Shown in pieces: positions 28,101-38,900 of a stretch of 64,000 nt of DNA. The position numbers and the translations under genes are program-made. The stretch spans positions 602,756-666,755 of the forward strand of contig JAPWGK010000025.1 of the NCBI GenBank assembly GCA_029641185.1, written 5' to 3'. This DNA is from Pseudofabraea citricarpa (lineage: Eukaryota; Ascomycota; Leotiomycetes; Helotiales; Dermateaceae). The notes beneath the pieces were generated by a model. It was given only the letters and a program-made list of their open reading frames with translations, had not been told where the DNA came from and made no database searches. The first letter of the stretch is position 1, and each line of letters starts with the position of its first letter.

Positions 28101-30810
28101 TAGATAATATAACGTAATTACCTTTAGTTAATCTAGTAATATAAATAAATATCCTTATTTTCGTACTAAAGATATAATTTTCTTACCCTAGACAAGGATA
28201 TTTCGTAGATTATCGATTCGTACGAATATCTTATTTATATCTTATATATAAAGCAAGAATAATATTAAAGCTAGTACGATATAAAATATAATATTTCTAA
28301 TTAATATCTCGAGGTTAATAATTCCTTTTATTATTAAGAATCTTTTCCCAAAGTATATAATATTATTTTTATCGTTTATATATAATTATAAGTTTAGGTA
28401 TTACTATTATAACGCTCGAAACTAGGGTTCTCTTACTATTAAGATCCCTGATACTTTTATATCTAGTATAATACCTTAGAATATCTCTAATAAATATTTA
28501 CTTTTATCGATATAATTATTTATTTCGTACGTAGCCGGCTCTCCCGTTAACTTTATTTAGGGACTAGGAATATTTTATCTTATAAGAAGATAACTTACTT
28601 TCTGGTTATCTAAGGTTATCTTAATAAATTATATATTATCTTTGATAAAATCGATCAAGAAATATTCGTACGAAGATTCTTCTTCTTTTACCTTAGTCTA
28701 ATATACCTGGGTACCGCTAGAATATTTATTTCTATTTACTATTCTTATAGCCTAAATAAGTATCCTACTTATTATCTTTAAGCTATTAGTAAAAATAATA
28801 GATACGTTAAACTATTATACTTTCTTATTAGAAAAGGGTTTAATATTAGGATAATCCTCGTACGAAATAAGTAATCCTTCGAAATTAATTAGGAACTAAT
28901 TAAATTCGTTATCTTAGATATATTAGTTTTAAGATTTATAATATATATATATCTTAGTTCGTTTTTCGTTTATATAATTACTCGACTAATACCCTAGCTT
29001 TTAGTATACGTAATATTTCTGGTTACTATTAAATTTTCTTTTATCTTTCCGATCCTCTCGGAAACTTCTCTTTTTCTTAAATTAATTAAAATTTAATAAT
29101 CTATTACGCTTCGTATAACCTTAGTAATATTAGTTTTAGTTATTATACTTTCGGTTAATCTAGTATTAGCCGTATTAGTAATTATAATAACTCGTATATT
29201 ATACGTGATTACCGTTATTATTATTATTATTATTATCTAACGTCTCTTAGATATATAATAATAGTTAGCTACGTCGTATAACGATAATAATAATAGATCT
29301 TAATTCTAAATAAAGTTTTTTAAAAATCGGGGCTAGTTTATAAAATATAAAATTATATTCTAGGATATCTCGATATATATTTAGTACTTAATCTCGTAGG
29401 TTATACTCGTTTTAATATTAAACTAAAAGTTCTTATTATATCGTACGAAATACGTTAAATAAGATCTCGAGATATTTAAGTCTCGACTTATCTAGGTATT
29501 ATTAAATAATTCCCTAGAATATAATCTTATATTACTCCGAGAGATATAATTACTTATTTTCTTCGGTTTCGAAGTAATCTTTTGTTATTTATATTATCGT
29601 ACGGAAATCGTAATTTCGGCCAGATATCTTATTATAATAAAATTCGAACGCTTTACCTCGAAATATTATAGAGAATATTAAATAATAATTATAATCCGGT
29701 ATTTCTACTTTATTATAATAATTAAAGAATACTTATATTTTTATATTAAGGATATCGTATAATTCGCTTATATATTTCCTTTTATTCGATATACCGTAGA
29801 TTTTTATTAGCTTAGTAATTAACTTATTAACTAATAATACTCTAGGTTCCTAAATATATTATTATTATTATAAAGAACTTCGTACGAGGTTATCTTAAGA
29901 ATACGGAGTTATAAGAGGTTACCTTTTAGGCTAGAGACTTAGATTTAAGATATTAATAAACCTTAGGTAAATACTAGGCTAAGATACACGGGAGTTAAAG
30001 CGCTAGTCCGGATTATATTTTTCCGGTTATATCGTACGAGCTCGGTCTACCCCTAGAAAAGTATATATATCCTTAATTAATAGTCGAATACGTTACTCTA
30101 GTATTATTATTAGGCTCGCCGTAAAGACGTTATATAAAGTACTCGGTAAAAGTAACTAATACGTTAAATCTTTTAGCTTATATATTAAATCGAATTTCCT
30201 TTCGTATACTTTTATTTACTTCTTGATCTTATCTTCGGTTTATATATAAGGTTCCTCCTCGTTTAGGAGGTTTACTAAAAGTTAAGTATAAAATACGGAT
30301 CTCGATCTAAGTTTAGTAAATACTTCGTATATACGCAAGTATATACGGACTTTAGATATAATTACCCTTGATATTATACTAAATATTACTAATATTTATT
30401 CTCGAAATATATCCTTGAAATTATCTTATAATTTATTATCTTTTATCTCTTATTTCTTTTATATATCGATATTTACCGCGATATACGTATTAATAAGTAT
30501 ATTAATATATTTATTTATATTAGTTATATCGATTTTATCGCCTTATCGTTTAGGGTTAATAAGGTATTTTCTCTTTGTTATAAAACTTATTATTACTCGT
30601 AAGTTTTATAAAGAATCTTTTTTAGTCGAAGTCGTAGTATTTCGTCTAGAGATAATATCTCTTATTTTATATTAGCTAGACCTACGAAATATTCTTTTAA
30701 ATTAAATAAATAAGCTAAGATCTACTTTTAATAATCTTATTAAGAATCTCTACGTATCGAGTCTTAAAAAACCTTACTAATCTATAATCTTACTTCGTAC
30801 GTAGGGTTAT
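25137..30810 (-). pseudogene. Gag-Pol polyprotein of Copia element A
   Basis: Read on the - strand. A gag-like region starts at a presumed ATA (former ATG) at 30808-30810 (MTLRTKQDYRLVRFF after restoring the start). The protease active-site block lies at 28446-28472 (ILDIKVSG, equivalent to DTG-x-SG). The integrase spans about 28.0-27.35 kb with NVIYLDRKLVIYIINK, FAVSKFRQN, AYNNIRKIKRYY (family: AHHSIGKVERYH) and PNRLILTLLIF (GPNGLVPTLLVF). RT at about 26.6-25.7 kb has QAYNNIGKQFVLTQ and TIQKVSQRLL. RNase H at 25.62-25.14 kb has SKRVIRSVLVSEIYG and RLIINIIILRQSYER, and a stop at 25137-25139. Protease to RNase H share one frame; the gag start is in another, so an indel lies between. Stops are of the RIP type. 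Confidence 0.85.
30415..30675 (+). other. Open stretch antisense to element A gag, not a gene
   Basis: 86 codons happen to be open on the + strand from a TTG. The product is highly hydrophobic (FISYFFYISIF, ILIYLFILVISIL) because the strand is T-rich opposite an A-rich gag. There is no ATG and the gag frame of element A occupies the other strand, so I treat it as a shadow. It is listed only because it is one of the two longest uninterrupted frames in the window. Confidence 0.7.
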
Positions 30811-30841
30811 TACGTAATAGTCAAGTTAAACTACTAATTAG

Positions 30842-31050
30842 TATCGGTATAATTATCTTATAATTATATATATATATAAATAATATATATATAATTACGA
30901 ATATATATTAATACTTGGTTAATTAATTAGTTTTTTTATCTACGAATACGTTAACTTATATATAATATATTATCCGTACGAAGTACTAAGACTTAACCGA
31001 ATACTCGTGACTTAAGAGATACGAGTAGAAAGTATATAATCCTCCTAATA
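30842..31050 (-). repeat. LTR of element A (right; 5' LTR of the - strand element)
   Basis: 209 bp, starting TATCGGTATAATT on + and ending CCTCCTAATA, followed by the ATTTC target duplication. As the 5' LTR of a - strand element it should contain the transcription promoter reading leftwards; no specific box is certain. Confidence 0.9.
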
Positions 31051-31055
31051 ATTTC
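31051..31055. repeat. Target-site duplication of element A, right
   Basis: ATTTC, identical to 23127-23131. Confidence 0.85.
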
Positions 31056-31342
31056 CTTAAATAAGAATTTTACTAATTTATTACTTTTAGGATCTAGAGA
31101 AATATTACTTAATTATTTATTAAGCTTTAAAGCTAAATATTAATTATAATAAGTTAAAATAAGTTAAAAGAATTTATAATTATAAGTATAATTTTAAGTT
31201 TAATAATTCTAGTAAATAAAATAAAAAGAAGATTTATCTTATAAAAAGAACTAATAATATAATTAATATTTTACTTAATTAAAAGCTTAGTTTATTTTTA
31301 TTTAGTTATTTATATAAATATAAGTTTAATAACTTATAAATA
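31056..31342. other. Right flank of element A, unidentified
   Basis: The continuation of 22776-23126 after removing element A. It ends at the left LTR of element B. No gene was recognised. Confidence 0.5.
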
Positions 31343-31689
31343 TATTATAATATATAAAATATAAAGTAAATAAGAGATTAATATAACTAATTAATAATAA
31401 AAGATCTAAGTATAAGAAGAAAAAAAAAAAGAAAAGAAAAGAAAATATAAGAAGCTAGTTATAAGTAATTCTTCTTATTACGCTAGTATTTACTCTCTAA
31501 GTATTCTCTATTATATATATTCTTAGGTAAGTAAATATATAAGATAAGTTATATATAATTTATTTTATTTAATAAATTTCTAGTTATATAATCCGGGTTA
31601 ATAAGTTATAATATAAGGTAAGTAAAATATATATAAAAGAAATAAGTATATAATATATATCTTAAGTAACTTACGTAAGAATCGTAATA
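31343..31689 (-). repeat. LTR of element B (left; 3' LTR of the - strand element)
   Basis: 347 bp, starting TATTATAATATATAAAATAT on + and ending GAATCGTAATA. Both ends fit TG/CA after RIP. It includes a purine-rich run near 31417-31445 and the block TAATCCGGGTTAATAAG, shared with the other copy. Confidence 0.88.
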
Positions 31690-31702
31690 TTATCTTCTCT
31701 CT
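31690..31702 (-). promoter_or_regulatory. Polypurine tract of element B
   Basis: On the - strand AGAGAGAAGATAA directly precedes the 3' LTR start (TATTACGATTC). It has the position and composition of a plus-strand primer and resembles the tract of element D. Confidence 0.65.
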
Positions 31703-31734
31703 AAGCGTCTAATTTTTATATTAGATAAGATTTA

Positions 31735-34700
31735 TCTAGATATCTAGAGTAAAAATCTCTTAGAATTTCTTATATATTCTTAAAATTTTCTACTAGGTAT
31801 TACTCTAGATCTAGTAATTATTATATTTATTTAACTTTATAAAAAACTTTTCCTCTAATTATTTTTATATTTTTAATATCTTTTACTTCTTATTTATCGT
31901 TTTCTTTTATATTAATTAGTAGGGATTTAGTTTCTTTTTATCCTAGTAATAAATCGTCTAGGTTTTTATATAATAAGTTAGAGTAAAATATAAGATAAAT
32001 TTTAAGTCTTAGTAATAACTTTATTTTATAAGAACTTAGTTTAATCTTTTTCTTAATTTTATAAGATCTTTTATTCTTATATTCTAGTTTCCTTAAAGGT
32101 TTTTATATTTAGATATTTTTTATTAAAATATAAACTTTATCTTCTAGTTTATAGTTAGGTACTAGTAATTATTTCTTATTTACGTATTTTTTTATCTTAT
32201 TTTAGGACTAAGTTATTTTTTCGCGTATAAATTTCTAAGTATCTTTTATTTTTTTTATAAATTTTATTACTTGTTTTTCGTCTAGTTTACTTTTTATTAG
32301 TTATAATTAATTAATCTTTATATTTTCCTAGTTAAAATTTATTCTTAGTTTATATCTTTTATTTACAAAAAATAATATAATTTTTATACTTATAGATTAA
32401 TATCTATTTCTTATAAATTTTATTATTAGTAGGGTTTAACTTTAGTTATCTTATAAGTAATTAGTATAAGCTTTTAAGTAACGTTTTATTTTTGTGTTTA
32501 TTTTTTCTATCTAATTATTTATCTCTAGGTATATTATAATAGATAATTAAATATTAATTCCTAATATCTTATAAAGCTTTTTTTATATCTTACTTATAAA
32601 TTAAGAACCTTTGTTAAAGATATAAGTTATAAGTAATCTATAGTATTTTTATATATTCTTTATATATTTTCTAAATTAATTCTGTTTTATAAGTTTTTAG
32701 AACTTAGACTTAGTTCCTATAAAATAAGATATTATCTTAATTTTTATAATATAACTTAGGAATATCTTTTATTAGTTTATTATCTCTTAAAACTTTAAGA
32801 GTTTCTTAATAAAACTAATTATTCTTTTATTTTTCCTAAATATACTTAGGAATCGTTTATTTTACTCTTATAACCTAAATATATAAGTTAAATACTTTTA
32901 AAGCTTTTTTTCTATTAATTTTACTTTTAGAAAAAATAATTTATATTTATTCTTTTTATCGATCGTTTAATTTATCTTATAATTTATCTTAAGATCTTTT
33001 AGTTAAAGTATTTACTTTCTCGTTTTATTTTCCTAGTTTATAAACGATCTAAAAGTTAAATTTTAATAAGAATTTTATTTATCTAGCTTATTTTCTTATT
33101 AGTTTCTTAGTAGTTATAAAATATTCTAGAGTCTTATAATCTAAGAATACTTATACTAATAAGTTTATTTCTTAAAATTTAGGTTTTTATTTCTTAAAGT
33201 ATTTAATTATTACTAAAAGTTTCTTATTATAGATTTTATAATTATACTTAGCTAATAAAAATCTTCTAAAAAAAAATATTATAAGATATAAGAGTTTATC
33301 TTTTTTATATTAAGATAATACTCTTATATTAATATAATTAAATAAATTATATTTTATAATATATTATTTATCTTTATTAAAATATACGAGTATTAGTATT
33401 AAGATAATTACTTTTTTTAGTTTTTTAAAAGTATTCTAGTATTTATCGTTTTAATTAAAATCTTTTGTTTTCTCTTCTTTTTTACTTAGGTTATTAATTA
33501 GAGAAAATATCCTAGAATAATTTTTAATAAATCTTTTATAAAAATTTATAAATCTAATAAAACTTTATATATCTCTTAAGTTCTTAGGTATTTCTTATTC
33601 TTAAATATTTTTAATCTTATTAAGGTTTATTCTAATTCCTTTTATATTAATAATTAATCCTAAGAATTTAATTTTATCTTAGTAGAAAATATACTTCTTA
33701 ATATCTACTTAAAGTCTTACTTCTTATAATTTAATTAAGATTTTTCTAATATATTTTATATATTTTTCTCTAGTTTCGTTAATATAAATATAAATATTAT
33801 TAATATAAGATAAGATAAAATTATTAGAATATTCCTAAAATATCTTATTTATAAAGTTTTAAAACGTTAAAGGTTTATTAGTTAATCTAAAAGGAAATAT
33901 CTTATATTTATATAAGTTTTATCTAATATAAAAAATAATAAGTTTTTTATTCTTTTTAGTTTAGAATTTAATTTTATTAAAAGTATATCTAATATTTAGC
34001 TTTAATAAAAACTTAGCTTTTCTTATTTTTACTAAAGTCTTATTTATTAAAAGTAAGAGATATTTTTTTTTTATAATTACGTTTAGTTTTCTATAATTAA
34101 TATAAAATTTTAATCTTTTTCTAGGCTTTTATATAAAAAGAATTAATAATAAGTAAGATATCTTACTTATATTAATAAAGCCTTTTACTAATTATTCTTT
34201 AATATAAGTTCTAATAAATTCGAGCTTTTTTTAAGATATCTTATATAAAAGAGTATATCTAAGATTTATTTCTCTTATAAGTTTAATATAATAATTATAA
34301 CTCTTATATAATAATAACTAGTTTATAGTCTTTTTTAAGAATATTTTAATTAAGTCTTATAATTCTTTTAGGAGATATTTCTTAATATCGATTTCTTTTT
34401 TAGTATTTCTTTATTATTATTTAATAATATTCTTTAGAGAGATAATAAATATTATTATTCTTTTTTATCTTATTTCTCTTTTAAATCTAAGAACGCTAAT
34501 ATATAAAGGTTTTTATTTTAGTAAGTTTATTTTTTCTTACTTAGCTTTTTATCTTATTTCTTTAATTTTTTACGTAACTTTTTCTTTTATACGTCTAGGT
34601 TTTAACTTTTTTTTATATTTATTCTTTTTTTTTTTAGAACTTTTAGGGATTTTTTCCTTAATTAGTTTTTTTAGGTTTTTAGAGATTTCTAGAAAAATTA

Positions 34701-35656
34701 AAAGTATATTAGAAAGTTCTTTTATTTTATCTTTCTTTAAGATCTTAATAATCTTAATTACTTTTTTATAAATATATAAATCTTTTTTCTTATTTATATA
34801 AAGAGAAATAAGACTTAGCGTTTAAATTTTTAGTAATTCTTTAGAGTCTCTTATATTAAATATAACTTTATTTTTTATTATATCTAGTAATATATTTTAT
34901 AGAGATATTTAGGTTTTCCTAAGTATTATATTATATCTTCTAAGTTTTATAATCTAGAAGAAACTTAGTAGTTCTTATTTCTAATTAATTTTAAAGTTAA
35001 TTAGGATTTTATATTTAATAAAAGATATTTTTTTATTATTAAATCTAATAAAAAGTTTTAGATATTATAATTTTATTAATTTAATTTATTTAATTTAAGA
35101 TATTTATTATATAAAAGATTCGTTTATAAAATTTCTACTAAGATATCTAGTATTAATTAGTATAAAAGAGAGTATTTTTATTTTTCCTATCTTATATTAT
35201 AATATAAAAAAGATATTATTCTTTAGTTCTAGAGATAATCTAGTAATATTAATTTTTAGGGGAATTTTTTCTTTTATATCTTAAGATATAACTTCTCTTA
35301 AGATTTCTTGTTTTCTAGCTTAGTAATCTTTTTTAAGGATTTTACTATAATAATCTTAGTAACTTTTTTATATAAATAATCTTTAGCTTTATATCTTTAC
35401 TTATAATAATAAAAGTAAGCTTCTTCTTTTAATAATTTCTGTTTTTCTTTCTTAGAAAATCTTAGTTTAATTATCTTAGGAGTAAAATTAATTAATTTTT
35501 CTTTATTAGTAGGTTTACCTAAAATAAAAGATCTTTTAGAGATATTTATTATAAATTAAGCTAATTTCTTTTAGATCTTTTTATTTTCTTAAACCTTTTA
35601 ATTTACTCTCTTATATCTTATAATTATACTTTTATAATTAGGTTTATCTAGGAATA
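31735..35656 (-). pseudogene. Gag (C-terminus) and Pol of Gypsy chromovirus B
   Basis: Read leftwards on the - strand. A gag zinc knuckle lies at 35374-35417: Y-x2-Y-x4-Y-x4-Y, which is C-x2-C-x4-H-x4-C after RIP. RT starts near 34135 with FYINYRKLN and continues through FPFRLTNKPLTF (PFGLTNAPATF) near 33880 and LSYINNIYIY (AYLDDILIY) near 33800, then KFLGLII and FIRFINFYKRFI near 33.55 kb. The integrase C-terminal GPY/F module lies at about 32170-31935 (YKIKKKIKLSSYKIKL, then LKIYLIFYSNLL). A chromodomain at about 31905-31735 reads FYKVK and YLVENFKN. Almost every Gln/Trp codon is now a stop. The gag frame is interrupted at 35656 by element C. Confidence 0.82.
35652..35656. repeat. Target-site duplication of element C, left
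   Basis: GAATA before the left LTR, repeated at 43387-43391 after the right LTR. It is part of the gag of element B. Confidence 0.85.
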
Positions 35657-35860
35657 TATCGTAACCTAAATTATACCTCGGCTATCATATAAGCCGTGCC
35701 GCCCGCGTAATCCCTTAGCACCGATTAGCTGGTATAAAATCACGTTCTCCCTAAGTTAATCTCTTGCTCTTTAGATAATCCGTAGCAGATAATTATATAA
35801 TTATTAATTATTATTTATATAATATTAATTCTAAGCTTTACTTTATTTCTGTTTATAATA
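35657..35860 (+). repeat. 5' LTR of element C
   Basis: 204 bp, starting TATCGTAACCTAAATTATAC and ending GTTTATAATA. It matches 43183-43386 with transition-type differences such as CTATAACA versus TTATAATA at the end. It should hold the promoter for gag-pol; the stretch CGGCTATCATATAAGCCG forms a short imperfect palindrome. Confidence 0.92.
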
Positions 35861-35875
35861 GTTATAAGCCTAATA
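35861..35875 (+). promoter_or_regulatory. Primer-binding site of element C (initiator-tRNA half type)
   Basis: Directly after the LTR lies GTTATAAGCCTAATA. Undoing RIP at TpG/CpA gives GTTATGAGCC(C), complementary to the anticodon stem-loop of initiator methionine tRNA (GGGCUCAUAAC). Drosophila copia and several yeast and fungal Copia elements prime from such an internal cut of initiator tRNA rather than its 3' end. The match is short and partly reconstructed. Confidence 0.6.
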
Positions 35876-35995
35876 TAACTTATAAAGCTTCCTTTGTTAC
35901 GCTAACGGATCTAGAGAATCCTTAGAATATTATATTCCCTTTCTTCTAATTATTACGATTAATAAAACCTCGTTTTTATTATTATTTTTAATATA

Positions 35996-38900
35996 ATAAC
36001 CCCAAATAACAAAGAGATCGGCGTCGAAGCTAATATCTACCTTAAAAAGCGCGCAGGATAGCCTACGTGGTTCCTCTAATACTAATTCGCCGCTTAATTC
36101 CGCGATATCTGGTATCTCCTCGATCTAAGTACTCCCGATATATCTTATATTATCTCCGAAGAGCTTAACCTCCCTCTAATAATTACGATACTTATACGCG
36201 ATCTTAATACGAAAAGAAATACTCCTATAATTACCTTTATAACTCTCCCCGAAGACTAAAGAAGACTAGCTAATAAGTCGCTAAAACCGGTACCTACGAT
36301 ACTCGCAGACGTTAAGAAGAAGTTTACGATATTCTCTAAGAGTTATATATTAGAATAATCACGCTAAGTATAAATATTATCGAGATATCAAGTAATATAA
36401 AATTAGGTAAACGCTACCGTAAATTATAAGCTTCTCGTATTATATATAGCTACTCTTGTTTATGAGAATAAAATCTCCTTATAGAATTTAGTCCGAGCTT
36501 TAGAATAATAATTTACCTCTTCTCTTGCGAGTACTAAAATAACTATAAGACAGGAGTACCGCTAAGTACTCGAGTAAGTATAAAATAATATAAATAACCC
36601 TCTTCGTTAGCACGAGGATTAGTTACGAGCGTTAACTCGAGCTTAGGTATATCGTATTCCTAATATCGAAGAATTACTTATAATTAAAGACTTTCTTAAT
36701 ACGGTTTTATATAAGCTCGCCCCTAATTAAGCTAGGAACTAATTAATAAAGCTCTTCGGAGCTAAGGAATTAGGTAATAGAATACGCTTACTTAAAGACT
36801 ATAGGAATTAGTTCTTAGCCTTAGCGTACGAGAACTCGATACGTAAGGGTATACGAGGATAATCGATCTTTATTACCCTCGACGAACGATCGGATAATTA
36901 TTAAGGCTTATTATTACGATCGAGCTCCTAGAAGTTAAATTACCTATATAAAAGAGCTTTTAGATATCCTTAGGCTCCTAAAGAGTATCGTACTATAGAG
37001 TTTATTCTTACCAGTAAAACGCTCGAAGGACCTAGCGATTATAAGATCTTATTAGAGAAATATAATTAAATCAAAAATAAACTTAAGGAGAAAAGCTTCG
37101 AGGCTTTACGAGATAAGCTTATTAAGAAAGGCTAACTTAACTTATTATCCTTAGGGGGATTAAGCTCGGGAAAAATAAGCTCGTTCTTACGTTACCTTAG
37201 ATAAGTTAATATCGCTCTTATTAATTTCTCTCTTATAATTAAGGGATTAAGGGGGAATATTTATTTTACCTTTAATTTCTCTGTTTATCCTCTTACAAAT
37301 AATACCCTCCTAGATAACTATAGCTTACTTAATCTGGTAAATAGCAAAGATATACTTATTACTAGTACGTTTATTAAGTCCGGGCTAGACGATATAATTA
37401 AAGTAAGAACGTAATTATTACTCGTTCTTAGGAGAGATAAAAGGTTAATTCGAAATATATTATAGGGACCTAAAGGGGAAGATACTAAAGATCTATTACT
37501 TTCTAATATAACAGTAATAGAAGGTTTTTATACGAATATTATTTCCGAGGCTCGTCTTATAGATTCGAAAGTTTAATATATAGGTTTAGATTATATTTTT
37601 CGTTTTAGTTCTAAGAGGAATAATATTATACTTAAGAAGCTTTATAGAGAGTTTAACTTAGTATTCCTTAAATATAAGCTTATTTCTAATTACTCCTCGA
37701 TCCCCCAAATTATTCCCTTAAGTATATATAATATTATAACGTTTCCTACGATCGCTAGAGAGATAACCTATAGGCTAAGACGAAGCAGAGAATAAGCGAA
37801 GCCCCAGGTTAATTTAGAAGATAAATAATATATACGAGTAAGATATCTCGGTCTAGAGGCTTTATAATACCTTATCTTAAACGTAAGAAACGTAATAATT
37901 AAGGGAACCGCTCGTATAAAATATAAAAGTTACGCGATTATATACGCGAAGCAAGTAATCTTACGTCGTCTAAGATATCGACGGTTTCTAAGATTATTTT
38001 AGCGAATATCCTAGGATTTATTCGACTTTAGTAATAGGTTTAACGGGTTCTCTTAGCTACTTATTATAAAAGATAAGTTTAATAGGAAAATATTCGTTTT
38101 CTCGCTTTACTTAAAAGAATACGCGTCCGTATTTCCTATAATACGAGACTTTAAGGTATAAGTAAGGAGACGGTATAATCTATCGATTTATATCCTTAAG
38201 TATAATAATAATACTACGATAATCTCTAACGTTAAAATAACCGGTTACTAGCGCTAGGTCGTAGAAGAAGGGATTAAGTTAAAGCTTTTACTAATATATA
38301 CTTATAAGTTAAATAATACTCCTAAAAGAGTAAGATAAGAGATCGTTATAAAGTCGATTAAAATAAAAGTAGTAGCTAACTTGCCTAAGCGTTTATAGCT
38401 AGAGATTACGCGCGCTAGAGTATATCTTTTAAATATAAGCCTTTCGTAAGGCTATAGTTTTCGCTTATTTAACTAAGTACTCGACTTATAGTTTCTCTAA
38501 TATTTCAGGTAATATAATCCTATAATTATAACGCGTATAATAGACGATCTTAGACCTAATTAAAATAAGATTTATATATATAATACTCGGGTATATCTAT
38601 TAATAAAAGATAAAAAAGCTAATCGACGTTATCGAGTATTTAAAATATAACTACGGGGATATATTAGATATTTGGTAAGATATATTATTTCTAATATCTA
38701 TTAAATATAAGTTCTAGTACTCGACCAAGTAATTATTACTAGGAACGTTACGTTTAACAAAGATATTTTATATATTTTATCTTAAGAGTAAGCAAAAAGT
38801 TAGCCGCTTAATATCGTTCGAAATATCGCTAAAGCGATCGAGATAAAGGATAACGAGATCCGGAATACTAGGTCGATCCTCGAAAATATAATAGACCTAA

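Larger units (their letters stand above)
23132..31050 (-). mobile_element. Copia-type LTR retrotransposon A
   Basis: A complete 7,919-bp element: two 209-bp LTRs, a perfect ATTTC target duplication, and gag, protease, integrase, RT and RNase H in that order on the - strand, which is the Copia (Pseudoviridae) order. It is only partly RIP-mutated and keeps more TG, CA and CpG than its surroundings. The LTRs differ at roughly a dozen sites, essentially all C/T or G/A. An additional frame on the + strand lies between the end of pol and the 3' (left) LTR. In the - orientation a purine-rich tract (AAAAAGAAAGAG) lies about 7 nt from the left LTR and is the likely polypurine tract. Confidence 0.9.

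Noticed and set aside
30415..30675. 86-codon hydrophobic frame on the + strand, looking like a membrane protein
   Set aside because: It starts with TTG and lies opposite the gag region of element A. Its hydrophobicity follows from T-rich sequence after RIP. No ATG, no homologue recognised.
23132..31050. Element A being coded on the + strand
   Set aside because: Protease, integrase, RT and RNase H motifs all read on the - strand in one frame, ending at 25137. The + strand frame at 23962-24969 is separate and antisense to the element.
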